Source: Nevskiales bacterium
GTDB lineage: Bacteria; Pseudomonadota; Gammaproteobacteria; Nevskiales; Nevskiaceae
DNA length: 64,000 nt
NCBI GenBank assembly: GCA_028698335.1
Contig: JAQVDP010000015.1
Span: 1-64,000, forward strand
Direction of reading: 5' to 3'
Shown: positions 55,950 to 63,630 of the stretch, piece after piece
How the letters are laid out: every line of letters starts with the position of its first letter
Numbering within the stretch: position 1 is the first letter of the stretch
Position numbers and translations under genes: made by a program
Notes under the pieces: generated by a model
Told to the model about the DNA's origin: nothing
What the model saw: the letters and a program-made list of their open reading frames with translations, nothing else
The model's database searches: none

Positions 55950-58900
55950 TCACGAAACCTTCAGCGTCAGCACGTCCTGGCCCGCCGCGATCGGTGCGCC
56001 TTCGCGGCACAGCACCGACAGCACCTCGCCGTCCTCCGGCGCGACGACACTGAACTCCATCTTCATCGACTCGACGATCACCAGTGCATCGCCGGCCTGG
56101 ACCCGCTGGCCCGGTGCGACCAGCACCTTCCAGACGCTGCCCGGCACGTGCGCCGCGACCAGGCGCGCCCCCGGCGGCAGGTCCAGCTCGCTGTCGGCAC
56201 CCGCTGCGGCGACGTCCGCCTCGTCGATGTACTCGGCCTGGCCGGCAGCACGCCAGCGCTCGCGCTCGGCATCGAAGGCGGCCTGCTGCCGGGTCTTGAA
56301 CGCGGTGATCGATTCACGCTGCTCGTCGAGAAAGCGCAGGTAGTCGGCCAGCTCGAAACGCCCGTCCTCGACCTTGAGCCGGTAGCGACCGGCGACGAAG
56401 TCCTGGCGGATCTGCAGCAGCTCCTCGGCGCTGACCTCGTAGAAGCGGATCTGGTCGAAGAAGCGCAGCAGCCACGGCTGCGTGAAGTCGGCGGTGCGGC
56501 GCCAGCGGTTCCACATCTGCGCGGTGCGCCCGACGAACTGATAGCCGCCCGGGCCTTCCATGCCGTAGACGCAGAGGTAGGCGCCGCCGATGCCGACCGC
56601 GTTCTCCGGCGTCCAGGTGCGGGCCGGGTTGTACTTGGTGGTGACGAGACGATGCCGCGGGTCCAGCGGCGTCGCCACCGGCGCGCCCAGGTAGACGTCG
56701 CCCAGCCCCATCACCAGATACGCGGCGTCGAACACGATGCGCTTGACCGCGTCGATGCTGTCGAGGCCGTTGATGCGGCGGATGAACTCGATGTTGCTCG
56801 GGCACCACGGTGCGTCCTTGCGCACCGACTGCATGTACTTGTCGATGGCCAGGCGCGTGGCCTCGTCGTCCCAGGACAGCGGCAGATGCACCGTGCGCGT
56901 CGGCACGCTCATCTGCGCCACCGGCGGCAGCCCGTCCTCGAGAAGCTGCAGCTGCTCGATCAGGGCGTCGCGCGACAGCAGTCGCGGATCGTAGTGCACC
57001 TGCAGCGAACGGATGCCCGGCGTCAGATCGATGATGCCGGCGTCGGCCTGCGTATCGCGCCAGGTCTGCAGCGCCTCCATCAGCACATGTGCGCGCATGC
57101 GCAGGGTCAGGTCCAGCTCCAGCGGCCCGTACTCGACCAGCAGGTAGGCGTCGCCGGCCTGGCGATAGACCACCTGCGGCTGTTCGCCGCGCGCCGGCCG
57201 CCGCGCGACGATCGGATCCGGCAGGGCCTCGGCCTGCGGCGCGACCGGCGCCGCGCCGGTGACCAGCGTCTCCTGCTGCGCCGCCAGCAGGCGCGCGGCC
57301 TGCTCGGGCCCGACCGGCACGAAGCGCAGCGTGTCGCCCGGCCGCAACTGGCCGAGCTTCCACAGCTCCGCCTGCACCACCACCGCCGGGCAGACGAAGC
57401 CGCCCAGGCTCGGACCGTCCGGCCCCAGGATCACCGGCATGTCGCCGGTGAAGTCGATCGCGCCGATGGCGTAGGCGTTGTCGTGGATGTTCGACGGATG
57501 CAGGCCGGCCTCGCCGCCGTCGCTGCGCGCCCACTCGGGCCTGGGCCCGATCAGGCGCACGCCGGTGCGGCTGGAGTTGTAGTGCACTTCCCAGTCGGTC
57601 TCGAAGAAGCGCGCGATGTCGGTATCGGTGAAGAAATCAGGGGCGCCGTGCGGCCCGTACAGCACACCGATCTGCCACTGATGGCTGTGCCGTGGCCGTG
57701 CCGCCGGCGGCCACTGCGTGCCCGCCTCGGCCTCACCGCCTTCGCTCGCGGCCAGGTGCAGCACATCGCCGACGCGCAGGGTGCGGCCGGCATGCCCGCC
57801 GAACTGCCCCAGCGTGAACGTGGCTTTCGCGCCGAGGTAGTCCGGCACGTCGAAACCGCCATGCACGCACAGATAGCTGCGGCAGCCGGCGTCGCGCACG
57901 GCACCGAGCTTGAGCACGCTGCCGGCAGTGGCGCGATGGACCTGCCAGGGCGCCAGCGGCGCACCGTCCAGCGTGGCGTCGAGTTCGGCGCCGGCCAGCG
58001 CGAAGGTCGTTTCGCAATTGAAGCGCAGGGTCGGCCCGCTCATCGTGCATTCGAGCGCCGCGGCACCTTCAGAATTACCCAGCAGCCGGTTGCCAATGCG
58101 CAGCGCCAGCGCGTCCATCGGCCCCGACGGCGGCACGCCGACATCCCAGTAGCCGACGCGGCCCGGCCAGTCCTGCACCGAGGTCTGCACGCCGGGTTCG
58201 AGCACGTCCAGCGTGCGCGGGCGGTAGTGGAAGGCGTTCAGGTAGCGCGTGGTCTGCCGCCCTTCGGCGAACACGGCGTCGGCGACGACCTGACGCAGAT
58301 AGTCCAGATTGGTCTCGATACCGGCGATGCGTGTCGCCGCCAGTGCCTCGCGCAGCCGCGCCAGCGCCGCCGCGCGGGTCTCGCCGGTGACGATCAGCTT
58401 GGCCAGCATCGGGTCGTAGTACGGACTGACCTCGGAGCCGGCCGTCACCGCGCTTTCGACGCGAACGCCGTCGGGGAATGCGACCTCGGTCAGCAGACCG
58501 GTCGAGGGCTGGAAGTCCTTGTGCGGGTCCTCGGCGTAGAGGCGCACCTGGATCGACGCGCCGGCCAGGGTCGGCGCGAGTGACGCCAGCGGCGGCAGAT
58601 CGCCCGCGGCGAGCTGCAGCATCCATGCGACCAGATCGACACCGGCGACCTGTTCGGTGACGCCGTGCTCCACCTGCAGCCGGGTGTTGACCTCGAGGAA
58701 ATAGAACGCGCCGCTGTGCGCGTCCATGACGAATTCGACGGTGCCGGCCGAGCGGTAGTCCACCGCCTGCATCAGCCGCACCGCGACCTCGTGCAGATGC
58801 ATACGCTGCGCCGCGCTCAGACCCGGCGCCGGGGTTTCCTCGATCACCTTCTGGTTGCGGCGCTGCACCGAGCAGTCGCGCTCACCCAGCGCCAGCACCG

Positions 58901-59555
58901 CGCCCCGGCCGTCGCCAAAGACCTGCACCTCGATGTGGCGCGCGGCCTCGACGTACTTCTCCAGATAGATACCGGCTTCCTTGAAGTTGGCGCGCGCCAG
59001 ACGCTCGACCGAGGCATAGGCCTCGTCCAGCGCGTCGTCCGACCACACCAGACGCATGCCGATGCCGCCGCCGCCGGCGGTGCTCTTGAGCATCACCGGA
59101 TAGCCGATGCGCGCGGCCTCGGCGCGCGCATGGCCGGCGTCGTTCAGCAGCGCGCTGCCGGGCAGCAGCGGCACCTGGCTGCGCTCGGCCAGTTCGCGCG
59201 CGGTGTGCTTGAGCCCGAACGCGCGCATCTGCGCCGGCGTCGGCCCGATGAAGGCGATGCCGGCCGCGGCGCAGGCCTCGGCGAAGTCCGGGTTCTCCGA
59301 CAGGAAGCCGTAACCGGGATGGATCGCCTCGGCGCCGGTCTGTTGCGCGACCTCGAGCATGCGCTCGGCCCGCAGATAGCTGTCGGCGGCCGGTGCCGGT
59401 CCGATACAGACCGCCTCGTCGGCCAGCTCGACGTGCAGCGCATTGGCATCGGCCTCGGAGTAGACCGCGACCGACTGCACGCCGAGTGCCCTGAGCGTGC
59501 GGATGATGCGGCAGGCAATCGCGCCGCGGTTGGCAATCAGGACCTTCTTGAACAT
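55950..59555 (-). CDS. Urea/guanidine carboxylase (biotin-dependent)
   Basis: A 1201-residue biotin enzyme. The order is biotin carboxylase (1-450, [20 protein letters not shown] start, [12 protein letters not shown]), an AHS2/KipA-like domain (about 465-780, [20 protein letters not shown]), an AHS1/KipI-like domain (about 830-1020) and a biotinyl domain with K1165 in VESMKMEFS. Traditionally called urea carboxylase; enzymes in clusters with UAAP genes and guanidine riboswitches are guanidine carboxylases producing carboxyguanidine. Guanidine use is favoured here because a guanidine-II element directly precedes the gene. Confidence 0.93.
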   Translation of the reverse strand: MFKKVLIANRGAIACRIIRTLRALGVQSVAVYSEADANALHVELADEAVCIGPAPAADSYLRAERMLEVAQQTGAEAIHPGYGFLSENPDFAEACAAAGIAFIGPTPAQMRAFGLKHTARELAERSQVPLLPGSALLNDAGHARAEAARIGYPVMLKSTAGGGGIGMRLVWSDDALDEAYASVERLARANFKEAGIYLEKYVEAARHIEVQVFGDGRGAVLALGERDCSVQRRNQKVIEETPAPGLSAAQRMHLHEVAVRLMQAVDYRSAGTVEFVMDAHSGAFYFLEVNTRLQVEHGVTEQVAGVDLVAWMLQLAAGDLPPLASLAPTLAGASIQVRLYAEDPHKDFQPSTGLLTEVAFPDGVRVESAVTAGSEVSPYYDPMLAKLIVTGETRAAALARLREALAATRIAGIETNLDYLRQVVADAVFAEGRQTTRYLNAFHYRPRTLDVLEPGVQTSVQDWPGRVGYWDVGVPPSGPMDALALRIGNRLLGNSEGAAALECTMSGPTLRFNCETTFALAGAELDATLDGAPLAPWQVHRATAGSVLKLGAVRDAGCRSYLCVHGGFDVPDYLGAKATFTLGQFGGHAGRTLRVGDVLHLAASEGGEAEAGTQWPPAARPRHSHQWQIGVLYGPHGAPDFFTDTDIARFFETDWEVHYNSSRTGVRLIGPRPEWARSDGGEAGLHPSNIHDNAYAIGAIDFTGDMPVILGPDGPSLGGFVCPAVVVQAELWKLGQLRPGDTLRFVPVGPEQAARLLAAQQETLVTGAAPVAPQAEALPDPIVARRPARGEQPQVVYRQAGDAYLLVEYGPLELDLTLRMRAHVLMEALQTWRDTQADAGIIDLTPGIRSLQVHYDPRLLSRDALIEQLQLLEDGLPPVAQMSVPTRTVHLPLSWDDEATRLAIDKYMQSVRKDAPWCPSNIEFIRRINGLDSIDAVKRIVFDAAYLVMGLGDVYLGAPVATPLDPRHRLVTTKYNPARTWTPENAVGIGGAYLCVYGMEGPGGYQFVGRTAQMWNRWRRTADFTQPWLLRFFDQIRFYEVSAEELLQIRQDFVAGRYRLKVEDGRFELADYLRFLDEQRESITAFKTRQQAAFDAERERWRAAGQAEYIDEADVAAAGADSELDLPPGARLVAAHVPGSVWKVLVAPGQRVQAGDALVIVESMKMEFSVVAPEDGEVLSVLCREGAPIAAGQDVLTLKVS

Positions 59556-59568
59556 GTCATCGTTTCCG

Positions 59569-59621
59569 CTGGCGGGTCGTCCCGCCGCAGCCCATGATCG
59601 GCAGCGGGTCGTCCCGCTGCC
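59569..59621 (-). ncRNA. Guanidine-II riboswitch (mini-ykkC) before the carboxylase gene
   Basis: In the RNA sense, two hairpins carry identical ACGA loops closed by GGG/CCC: GGCAGCGGG-ACGA-CCCGCTGCC (59600-59621, nine perfect pairs) and GGCGGG-ACGA-CCCGCC (59571-59586, six pairs), joined by a 13-base linker. Paired stems with ACGR loops are the defining feature of the guanidine-II class, whose loops dock when guanidine binds. The second hairpin is directly followed by GGAAAC, the likely ribosome site, and the carboxylase ATG, so control of translation is expected. No covariance test could be run. Confidence 0.87.
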
Positions 59622-59630
59622 GGCGACGCG

Positions 59631-60290
59631 TCAGACCGGATTCCAGACCAGCAGGCGCACCGGCGTCGGGTTGTATGCGTTGCAGGGATTGTTCAGCTGC
59701 GGGCAGTTGGAGATCAGCACCACCACGTCCATCTCGGCGCGCATCTCGACGTACTTGCCGGGCGCGGAGATGCCGTCGTCGAACTTCAGCGCGCCTTCGG
59801 CCGTCACCGGCACGTTCATGAAGAAGTTGATGTTGGCGGTGATGTCACGCTTGCCCAGATTCAGGTGATGCGCACAGTCGCAATGCGACAGCGCGTGCAT
59901 GAAGTTGTCGCGACAGCTGTGCATCGGCCGCTTGTCCAGGGCGTAGCGCACGGTGTTGCTCTCGGCCGCGCAGGCGCCGCCGAGCGTGTCGTGGCGACCG
60001 CAGGTGTCGGCGACGATCGTCAGCATCGGACGGCCCTCGCTCGAGTACAGCACCGAGCCGGCTTCGAGATACAGACGGCCCTGGCGCTGGATCGTGTCGA
60101 CCGCGCTGTAGCGCTCCTCGGCATCGTCGGCGCTGTAGAACAGCGTGTCGACCGCCTGGTTGCCTTCGAGGTCGAGGATGCGGAAGACCTGGCCCTTGCG
60201 GACCGTCGCCATCCACGGCTCGCCGGCCGCACAGACTTCATCCAGAACCGCATTGCTCGGGTCCAGATGGCTTTCAACGATGGTGCTCAT
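59631..60290 (-). CDS. DUF1989 protein UAAP1, carboxyguanidine deiminase subunit
   Basis: A 219-residue DUF1989 protein (urea-amidolyase-associated protein 1). Motifs: [37 protein letters not shown] and [15 protein letters not shown], with conserved Cys and His that can bind metal. With UAAP2 it forms the carboxyguanidine deiminase (CgdAB) that makes allophanate and ammonium from carboxyguanidine in guanidine-degrading bacteria. The start at 60290 follows GGAG; the open frame upstream overlaps UAAP2. Ten bases after UAAP2. Confidence 0.9.
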   Translation of the reverse strand: MSTIVESHLDPSNAVLDEVCAAGEPWMATVRKGQVFRILDLEGNQAVDTLFYSADDAEERYSAVDTIQRQGRLYLEAGSVLYSSEGRPMLTIVADTCGRHDTLGGACAAESNTVRYALDKRPMHSCRDNFMHALSHCDCAHHLNLGKRDITANINFFMNVPVTAEGALKFDDGISAPGKYVEMRAEMDVVVLISNCPQLNNPCNAYNPTPVRLLVWNPV

Positions 60291-60300
60291 CGGGATCTCC

Positions 60301-61038
60301 TTACTGCGCGAAGTAGCGGTCGGTGTTGGTGAAGGCGCGCGTGTTCTGGCCGCAGTGCTGGCGGCAGACATCGTCCGCACCGGCGACGCCGGCGTGCCAG
60401 GCGCTGAGGCGCACCGGCGCCGGGCGATACTCGCCGGCCGGCGCCAGCGGATGCGGCGCGGCCGACAGCACCACCAGCACGTTCATGTCGAAGCGCAGGT
60501 CGACGGCGGCGCCGGCGGGGCTGTGGCCTTCGACGTAGTGCAGATAGCCGTTGGCGTCCGGCACCACCTTGCTGAAGAAGTTGGCGGTCGCGCCCAGATC
60601 GCGCTTGCCGAGCCCCCACTTGCCGAGCTCGATCAGCAGGCCGTCGCGACCGTTGCGATGCATCGCGTTGCGGTGGGTCTGGTAGCGCGCCTCGCCGTAC
60701 TTGCTGCGGATCAGCTCGGCGTCGGACACGCCGCAGACGGTGTCATGCCAGCCCAGATCGTCGCCGACGATCGAGGCCAGCACGCGGCCCATGTCCGACA
60801 TCAGCACGTTGCCGCGGGTCAGGAAGGCGGTGTGCTGGGCCTTGAGTGTGTCCGGCATGTTGTAGCGCTCGAGCTTCTCCTCCTGGTTGAAGAGCAGCAT
60901 CGAGACATTGGCACCCCCGTCGAGATCGGTCAGGCGCAGCGCACTGCCGCGCCGCATCAGACCGGACCAGTGGGTGCCGCCGGGCAGGGTTTCCTCCCAC
61001 AACACGGTCGCGGGATCGAGCGGGGCCAGCGCGCTCAT
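60301..61038 (-). CDS. DUF1989 protein UAAP2, carboxyguanidine deiminase subunit
   Basis: A 245-residue DUF1989 protein, partner of UAAP1. Motifs: [32 protein letters not shown] and [20 protein letters not shown], ending with a Cys-containing tail ([17 protein letters not shown]). First protein gene of the guanidine operon. Its ATG overlaps the stop of a 20-codon ORF in ATGA, and GGGAG lies 8 bases upstream. Expression should depend on the guanidine-I riboswitch in the leader. Confidence 0.9.
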   Translation of the reverse strand: MSALAPLDPATVLWEETLPGGTHWSGLMRRGSALRLTDLDGGANVSMLLFNQEEKLERYNMPDTLKAQHTAFLTRGNVLMSDMGRVLASIVGDDLGWHDTVCGVSDAELIRSKYGEARYQTHRNAMHRNGRDGLLIELGKWGLGKRDLGATANFFSKVVPDANGYLHYVEGHSPAGAAVDLRFDMNVLVVLSAAPHPLAPAGEYRPAPVRLSAWHAGVAGADDVCRQHCGQNTRAFTNTDRYFAQ

Positions 61039-61097
61039 CGCGCGGCTCCCGACACCGGTTTGCGGACGGATCGAGGGATCAGGATGTATCGGATCAT
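61035..61097 (-). CDS. Short Arg-rich leader ORF coupled to UAAP2
   Basis: Twenty codons, [20 protein letters not shown], beginning with ATG behind AGGAGG, the best ribosome site in the operon, and ending in a TGA that overlaps the UAAP2 ATG (ATGA). Four of 20 residues are Arg. It lies between the guanidine-I element and the first enzyme gene. It could serve as a translation enhancer for UAAP2 or as a regulatory leader peptide. Translation is predicted from signals only; no family recognised. Confidence 0.55.
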   Translation of the reverse strand: MIRYILIPRSVRKPVSGAAR

Positions 61098-61156
61098 TGC
61101 AGCCTCCTGCGGGTCAGATCGTAAGCACAGCGAGAGGGCGCCTTGCATCAAAGCGA

Positions 61157-61283
61157 TCCTCCCGGGCTTTTATCCCTCCGTGCAGCGTCCGATCCGCGGG
61201 GCGATCCCGCATCGCAGAGGCCGGCGGCTCTCGGACCAGCCATCCGCGTGCGCGGACCGGAACCCTAGCCACCCTTCGAAGCA
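61157..61283 (-). ncRNA. Guanidine-I riboswitch (ykkC-yxkD leader)
   Basis: Read on the minus strand, the leader holds the conserved ykkC elements in proper order: GGGTGGCTAGGGTTCCGG, then GGCTGGTCCGAGAGCC, then CTGCACGG and GGGATAAAAGCCCGGGAGG. These are the P1/P1a core, the GNRA-like hairpin and the P3 helix that build the guanidinium pocket. Located 120 bases before UAAP2. No clear terminator follows, so it may act through translation or Rho. Downstream guanidine genes confirm the ligand class. Match is by eye. Confidence 0.95.
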
Positions 61284-61326
61284 GCGGGCCGATGCCACCG
61301 GCCTGCCCCTCTCAAGGGGAGATATA

Positions 61327-61341
61327 GCACAACACATGCCA
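61327..61341 (-). promoter_or_regulatory. Candidate sigma-54 promoter of guanidine operon
   Basis: On the minus strand TGGCATGTGTTGTGC keeps the required GG-N10-GC spacing of the sigma-54 -24/-12 element (consensus TGGCACG-N4-TTGC) but has GTGC instead of TTGC. It would start transcription near 61315, about 30 bases before the riboswitch. A sigma-70 reading using TATATC nearby cannot be excluded. Confidence 0.5.
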
Positions 61342-61413
61342 CGGCGCGGACCCCGCGTGGCGGCGCCCCGCCGGGAAAAGCGGGGTCCGACGCGCCAGGA
61401 TGAGGCGTTGCGC

Positions 61414-61428
61414 GCGCCGATGTGGTGC
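61414..61428. promoter_or_regulatory. Candidate NtrC enhancer between divergent sigma-54 promoters
   Basis: GCGCC-GATGT-GGTGC differs in one base from the NtrC dyad GCACC-N5-GGTGC. It lies midway between the minus-strand (61327-61341) and plus-strand (61489-61504) sigma-54 elements, so one enhancer could serve both. In GC-rich DNA a chance match is possible. The rest of 61342-61488 shows nothing else. Confidence 0.4.
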
Positions 61429-61488
61429 GCCCTCCGCCGGCTGCCGTCACGACGATGTGCCGCCGCATAACTAAGGACTGCGACGGCG

Positions 61489-61504
61489 TGGCACGTCGCT
61501 TGCG
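61489..61504 (+). promoter_or_regulatory. Sigma-54 promoter of desaturase/TIM-barrel operon
   Basis: TGGCACGTCGCTTGCG matches the -24 (TGGCACG) and -12 (TTGC) blocks completely with the GG-N10-GC spacing. Predicted start near 61515, 37 bases before the ATG of the desaturase-like gene. Confidence 0.75.
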
Positions 61505-61551
61505 CTGCTGGCGTCGATGCGGCACCCGGCCGCACCGATGGAGCAGCAACG

Positions 61552-62559
61552 ATGGACTGGCCCCAGGCTTGGGCATTGCGCGGCGGCCGCGCGGACTGGC
61601 CGCAACTCGCGGCACTGGGCTACGCCGTCGGCGTGTATGGCGCAGCCGTTGCCGGCCTGTTGTCCGGCAATGCGATCGTGCAGTGCGCGGCAACACTCGC
61701 CCTGGCGCACAGCCTGGTCGTCGCGGCGTATCTGATTCATGAGTGCGCGCACAACGCCGTCTTCGTGTCGCAGACGGCCAACCGCCGCCTCGGCGCGTTG
61801 CTGAGCTGGGGAGTCGGCGCCGGCTACGGCCGCTACGACGATATCCGCCGCAAGCATCTGCGCCACCATTCCGAACGCGCGGACGTCATCGCCTACGACT
61901 ACCGCGCGCTGCTGCGGCGTCACCCGGCCTTGCTGCGCACGGTGCAGGCCGCCGAGTGGGCCTACATTCCGGCGGTCGATCTGCTGATGCACGCGCTGGT
62001 GATCGTGCTGCCGTTCACCTCGCCGACGCGGCGCGACCGCCGTGCGCGGGTGCTGTTCCAGCTCGCGCTGCGCGGCAGCCTGTTCGCCGCCATGGCGTGG
62101 ATCACGCCGACCGCGCCGCTGTTCTACGCGCTGGGATATCTGCTGTTCCTGCATGTGCTGCGCTTCATGGATGTGCACCAGCACACCTATGCCGTCCTCA
62201 CGACGCTGGACGACGGCACGCCAGCCCATGCCGCGGGCGACCGCGCCTACGAGCACCGCAACACCTACTCCAATCCGCTGTCGCCGGCACATCCGGCACT
62301 GGACTGGCTGACGCTGAACTTCGGCTACCACAACGCGCATCACATTCACCCGAGCACGCCGTGGCACCGGTTGCCGGCGCTGCATCGTGCGCAGTCGCCG
62401 ATCACCGCGGACCACGTGCTGCCGTTCACCGCGCTGCTGCGCAGCTATCACCATCATCGCGTCGCGCGCGTGCTGCATGGCGATGCGCCCGATCACGCCA
62501 TCGGCGCGGCGCAGGATTTCATCGGCGTGCTCGGCGTGTCGTTTCTGACCGCGCATTGA
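61552..62559 (+). CDS. Fatty acid desaturase family membrane protein in nitrogen locus
   Basis: A 335-residue membrane protein with the three di-iron histidine boxes of the desaturase superfamily: H63-ECA-H67, H102-LR-HH106 and H260-NA-HH264, plus VHQHTY near 208. Hydrophobic segments lie near 20-70, 80-95 and 145-200. GGAG is 8 bases before the ATG. It is driven by a consensus sigma-54 promoter, unusual for a lipid desaturase, and is coupled with a TIM-barrel gene. It could oxidise or hydroxylate an N-containing compound rather than a fatty acid; this is inference. Confidence 0.8.
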   Translation: MDWPQAWALRGGRADWPQLAALGYAVGVYGAAVAGLLSGNAIVQCAATLALAHSLVVAAYLIHECAHNAVFVSQTANRRLGALLSWGVGAGYGRYDDIRRKHLRHHSERADVIAYDYRALLRRHPALLRTVQAAEWAYIPAVDLLMHALVIVLPFTSPTRRDRRARVLFQLALRGSLFAAMAWITPTAPLFYALGYLLFLHVLRFMDVHQHTYAVLTTLDDGTPAHAAGDRAYEHRNTYSNPLSPAHPALDWLTLNFGYHNAHHIHPSTPWHRLPALHRAQSPITADHVLPFTALLRSYHHHRVARVLHGDAPDHAIGAAQDFIGVLGVSFLTAH

Positions 62560-62569
62560 CGCCGCCGCT

Positions 62570-63415
62570 ATGCAGCTGAAACTGTTCAAGACGCTGTGGG
62601 GCCACATTGGAACCGTCGCAGAAGCCGCCCGGCAGGCGCGGGACGCCGGCTTCGATGGCATCGAGGGACCGGTGCCGCACGGCGCCGCGGAGCAGGCGGC
62701 GCTGGCCCAGGCCTTGGCGGACTACGGGCTGGCGTACATCGCCGAGATCACCACCGCCGGCAGCTACGTGCCCGAGCGCCATGCCAGCGTCGACCAGCAC
62801 CTGCAGGACCTGGATGCCGGTCTGTCCCGCGCCCGCGCGTTGAACCCGCTGCATGTGAACTGCATCGGCGGCTGCGACGCGTGGCCGCTGGCGGACTCGC
62901 TGCGCTTCTTCGAAGCCGGCATCGCGCTGGCGCGGCAGCACGGCCTGTCGTTGAGCTTCGAGACCCACCGCGGGCGCTCGCTGTTCAACCCGTGGACCAC
63001 GCGTGACGTCGTCGCCGCGTTGCCGCAGCTTGCGCTGACCGTGGATTTCAGCCACTGGTGCGTGGTCTGCGAACGCCTGATCGATACCGAACTCGAGATC
63101 CTGCAGACGATCGCGCCCAAGGTGCACCACATCCACGCCCGCGTCGGCTACGACCAGGGCCCGCAGGTCCCGCACCCGGGCGCGCCGGAATACGCCGACG
63201 CCCTTGCAGCCCACCAGCGCTGGTGGGCCCTGATCTGGAGCGCGCAACGCGCCGGCGGCCGGTCGGTGACGACGATGACCCCGGAATTCGGACCGGACGG
63301 CTATCTGCACTGCCTGCCGTTCACGCGGGCGCCGGTCGCGGATCTGTGGGATCTGAACCGCTGGATCGGCACCACCGAGCGCGCGCACTTCGCCGACTTC
63401 CTCGCGGCACGCTGA
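62570..63415 (+). CDS. Xylose isomerase-like TIM barrel protein
   Basis: A 281-residue protein of the AP-endonuclease-2/sugar phosphate isomerase fold. Metal-site candidates along the barrel are E151 in [10 protein letters not shown]179 and H182 in [11 protein letters not shown]207/H209 in VHHIHARVG and E246 in [10 protein letters not shown]. Starts 10 bases after the desaturase stop, so it shares that sigma-54 transcript. These proteins isomerise, hydrolyse or dehydrate small polar molecules; the substrate is unknown, and association with guanidine genes suggests a nitrogen compound. Confidence 0.78.
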   Translation: MQLKLFKTLWGHIGTVAEAARQARDAGFDGIEGPVPHGAAEQAALAQALADYGLAYIAEITTAGSYVPERHASVDQHLQDLDAGLSRARALNPLHVNCIGGCDAWPLADSLRFFEAGIALARQHGLSLSFETHRGRSLFNPWTTRDVVAALPQLALTVDFSHWCVVCERLIDTELEILQTIAPKVHHIHARVGYDQGPQVPHPGAPEYADALAAHQRWWALIWSAQRAGGRSVTTMTPEFGPDGYLHCLPFTRAPVADLWDLNRWIGTTERAHFADFLAAR

Positions 63416-63428
63416 CGCGGCGCCCGTG

Positions 63429-63465
63429 GCGCGTTGGCGGTGCGCACCGCGCACCTTCGCGGCGC
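63429..63465 (+). promoter_or_regulatory. Two tandem NtrC-like dyads
   Basis: GCGCG-TTGGC-GGTGC (63429-63443, two mismatches) and GCACC-TTCGC-GGCGC (63451-63465, one mismatch) follow the NtrC pattern GCACC-N5-GGTGC. They lie 22 bases apart, on the same helix face, about 100-135 bases upstream of the -24 element at 63564. This is the usual enhancer geometry. Confidence 0.45.
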
Positions 63466-63529
63466 GCCAGTGCGCCTCACAACGCAGCGACGCGCGCCCG
63501 CCTGGAACCCGCCTGCATCGCCAGGCCAC

Positions 63530-63547
63530 GGAATTGTCAGCAATTCC
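63530..63547. repeat. Perfect dyad upstream of transporter promoter
   Basis: GGAATTG-TCAG-CAATTCC, a perfect seven-base inverted repeat between the NtrC-like sites and the sigma-54 promoter. Possible binding site for an additional regulator; no family assigned. Confidence 0.45.
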
Positions 63548-63563
63548 CGCGCAACCGAAACCA

Positions 63564-63579
63564 TGGCACGGCCCTTGCT
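63564..63579 (+). promoter_or_regulatory. Consensus sigma-54 promoter of ABC transporter gene
   Basis: TGGCACGGCCCTTGCT is an exact match to the sigma-54 -24/-12 consensus TGGCACG-N4-TTGCT. Predicted transcription start near 63590, about 41 bases before the ATG of the substrate-binding protein gene. Confidence 0.85.
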
Positions 63580-63584
63580 CAGGT

Positions 63585-63616
63585 CAGTAATACGAATGAG
63601 TGTGTTCGTAATACTG
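63585..63616. repeat. Near-perfect dyad over the transcription start
   Basis: CAGTAATACGAA (63585-63596) and TTCGTAATACTG (63605-63616) pair at 11 of 12 positions around an eight-base centre. The dyad spans the predicted sigma-54 start site, which suits a repressor operator; most of it would also be transcribed as a hairpin leader. Confidence 0.55.
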
Positions 63617-63630
63617 CAAGAGGACCCGCG

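Noticed and set aside
55578-58583. 1001-codon open frame on the plus strand
   Set aside because: Antisense to the carboxylase and AtzF genes, with no recognisable domain and shadow-like composition.
63585-63616. Hairpin as a third guanidine riboswitch
   Set aside because: It lacks the ACGR loops of class II and the pseudoknot sequence of class III, and its first bases precede the predicted transcript start; treated as a DNA dyad instead.
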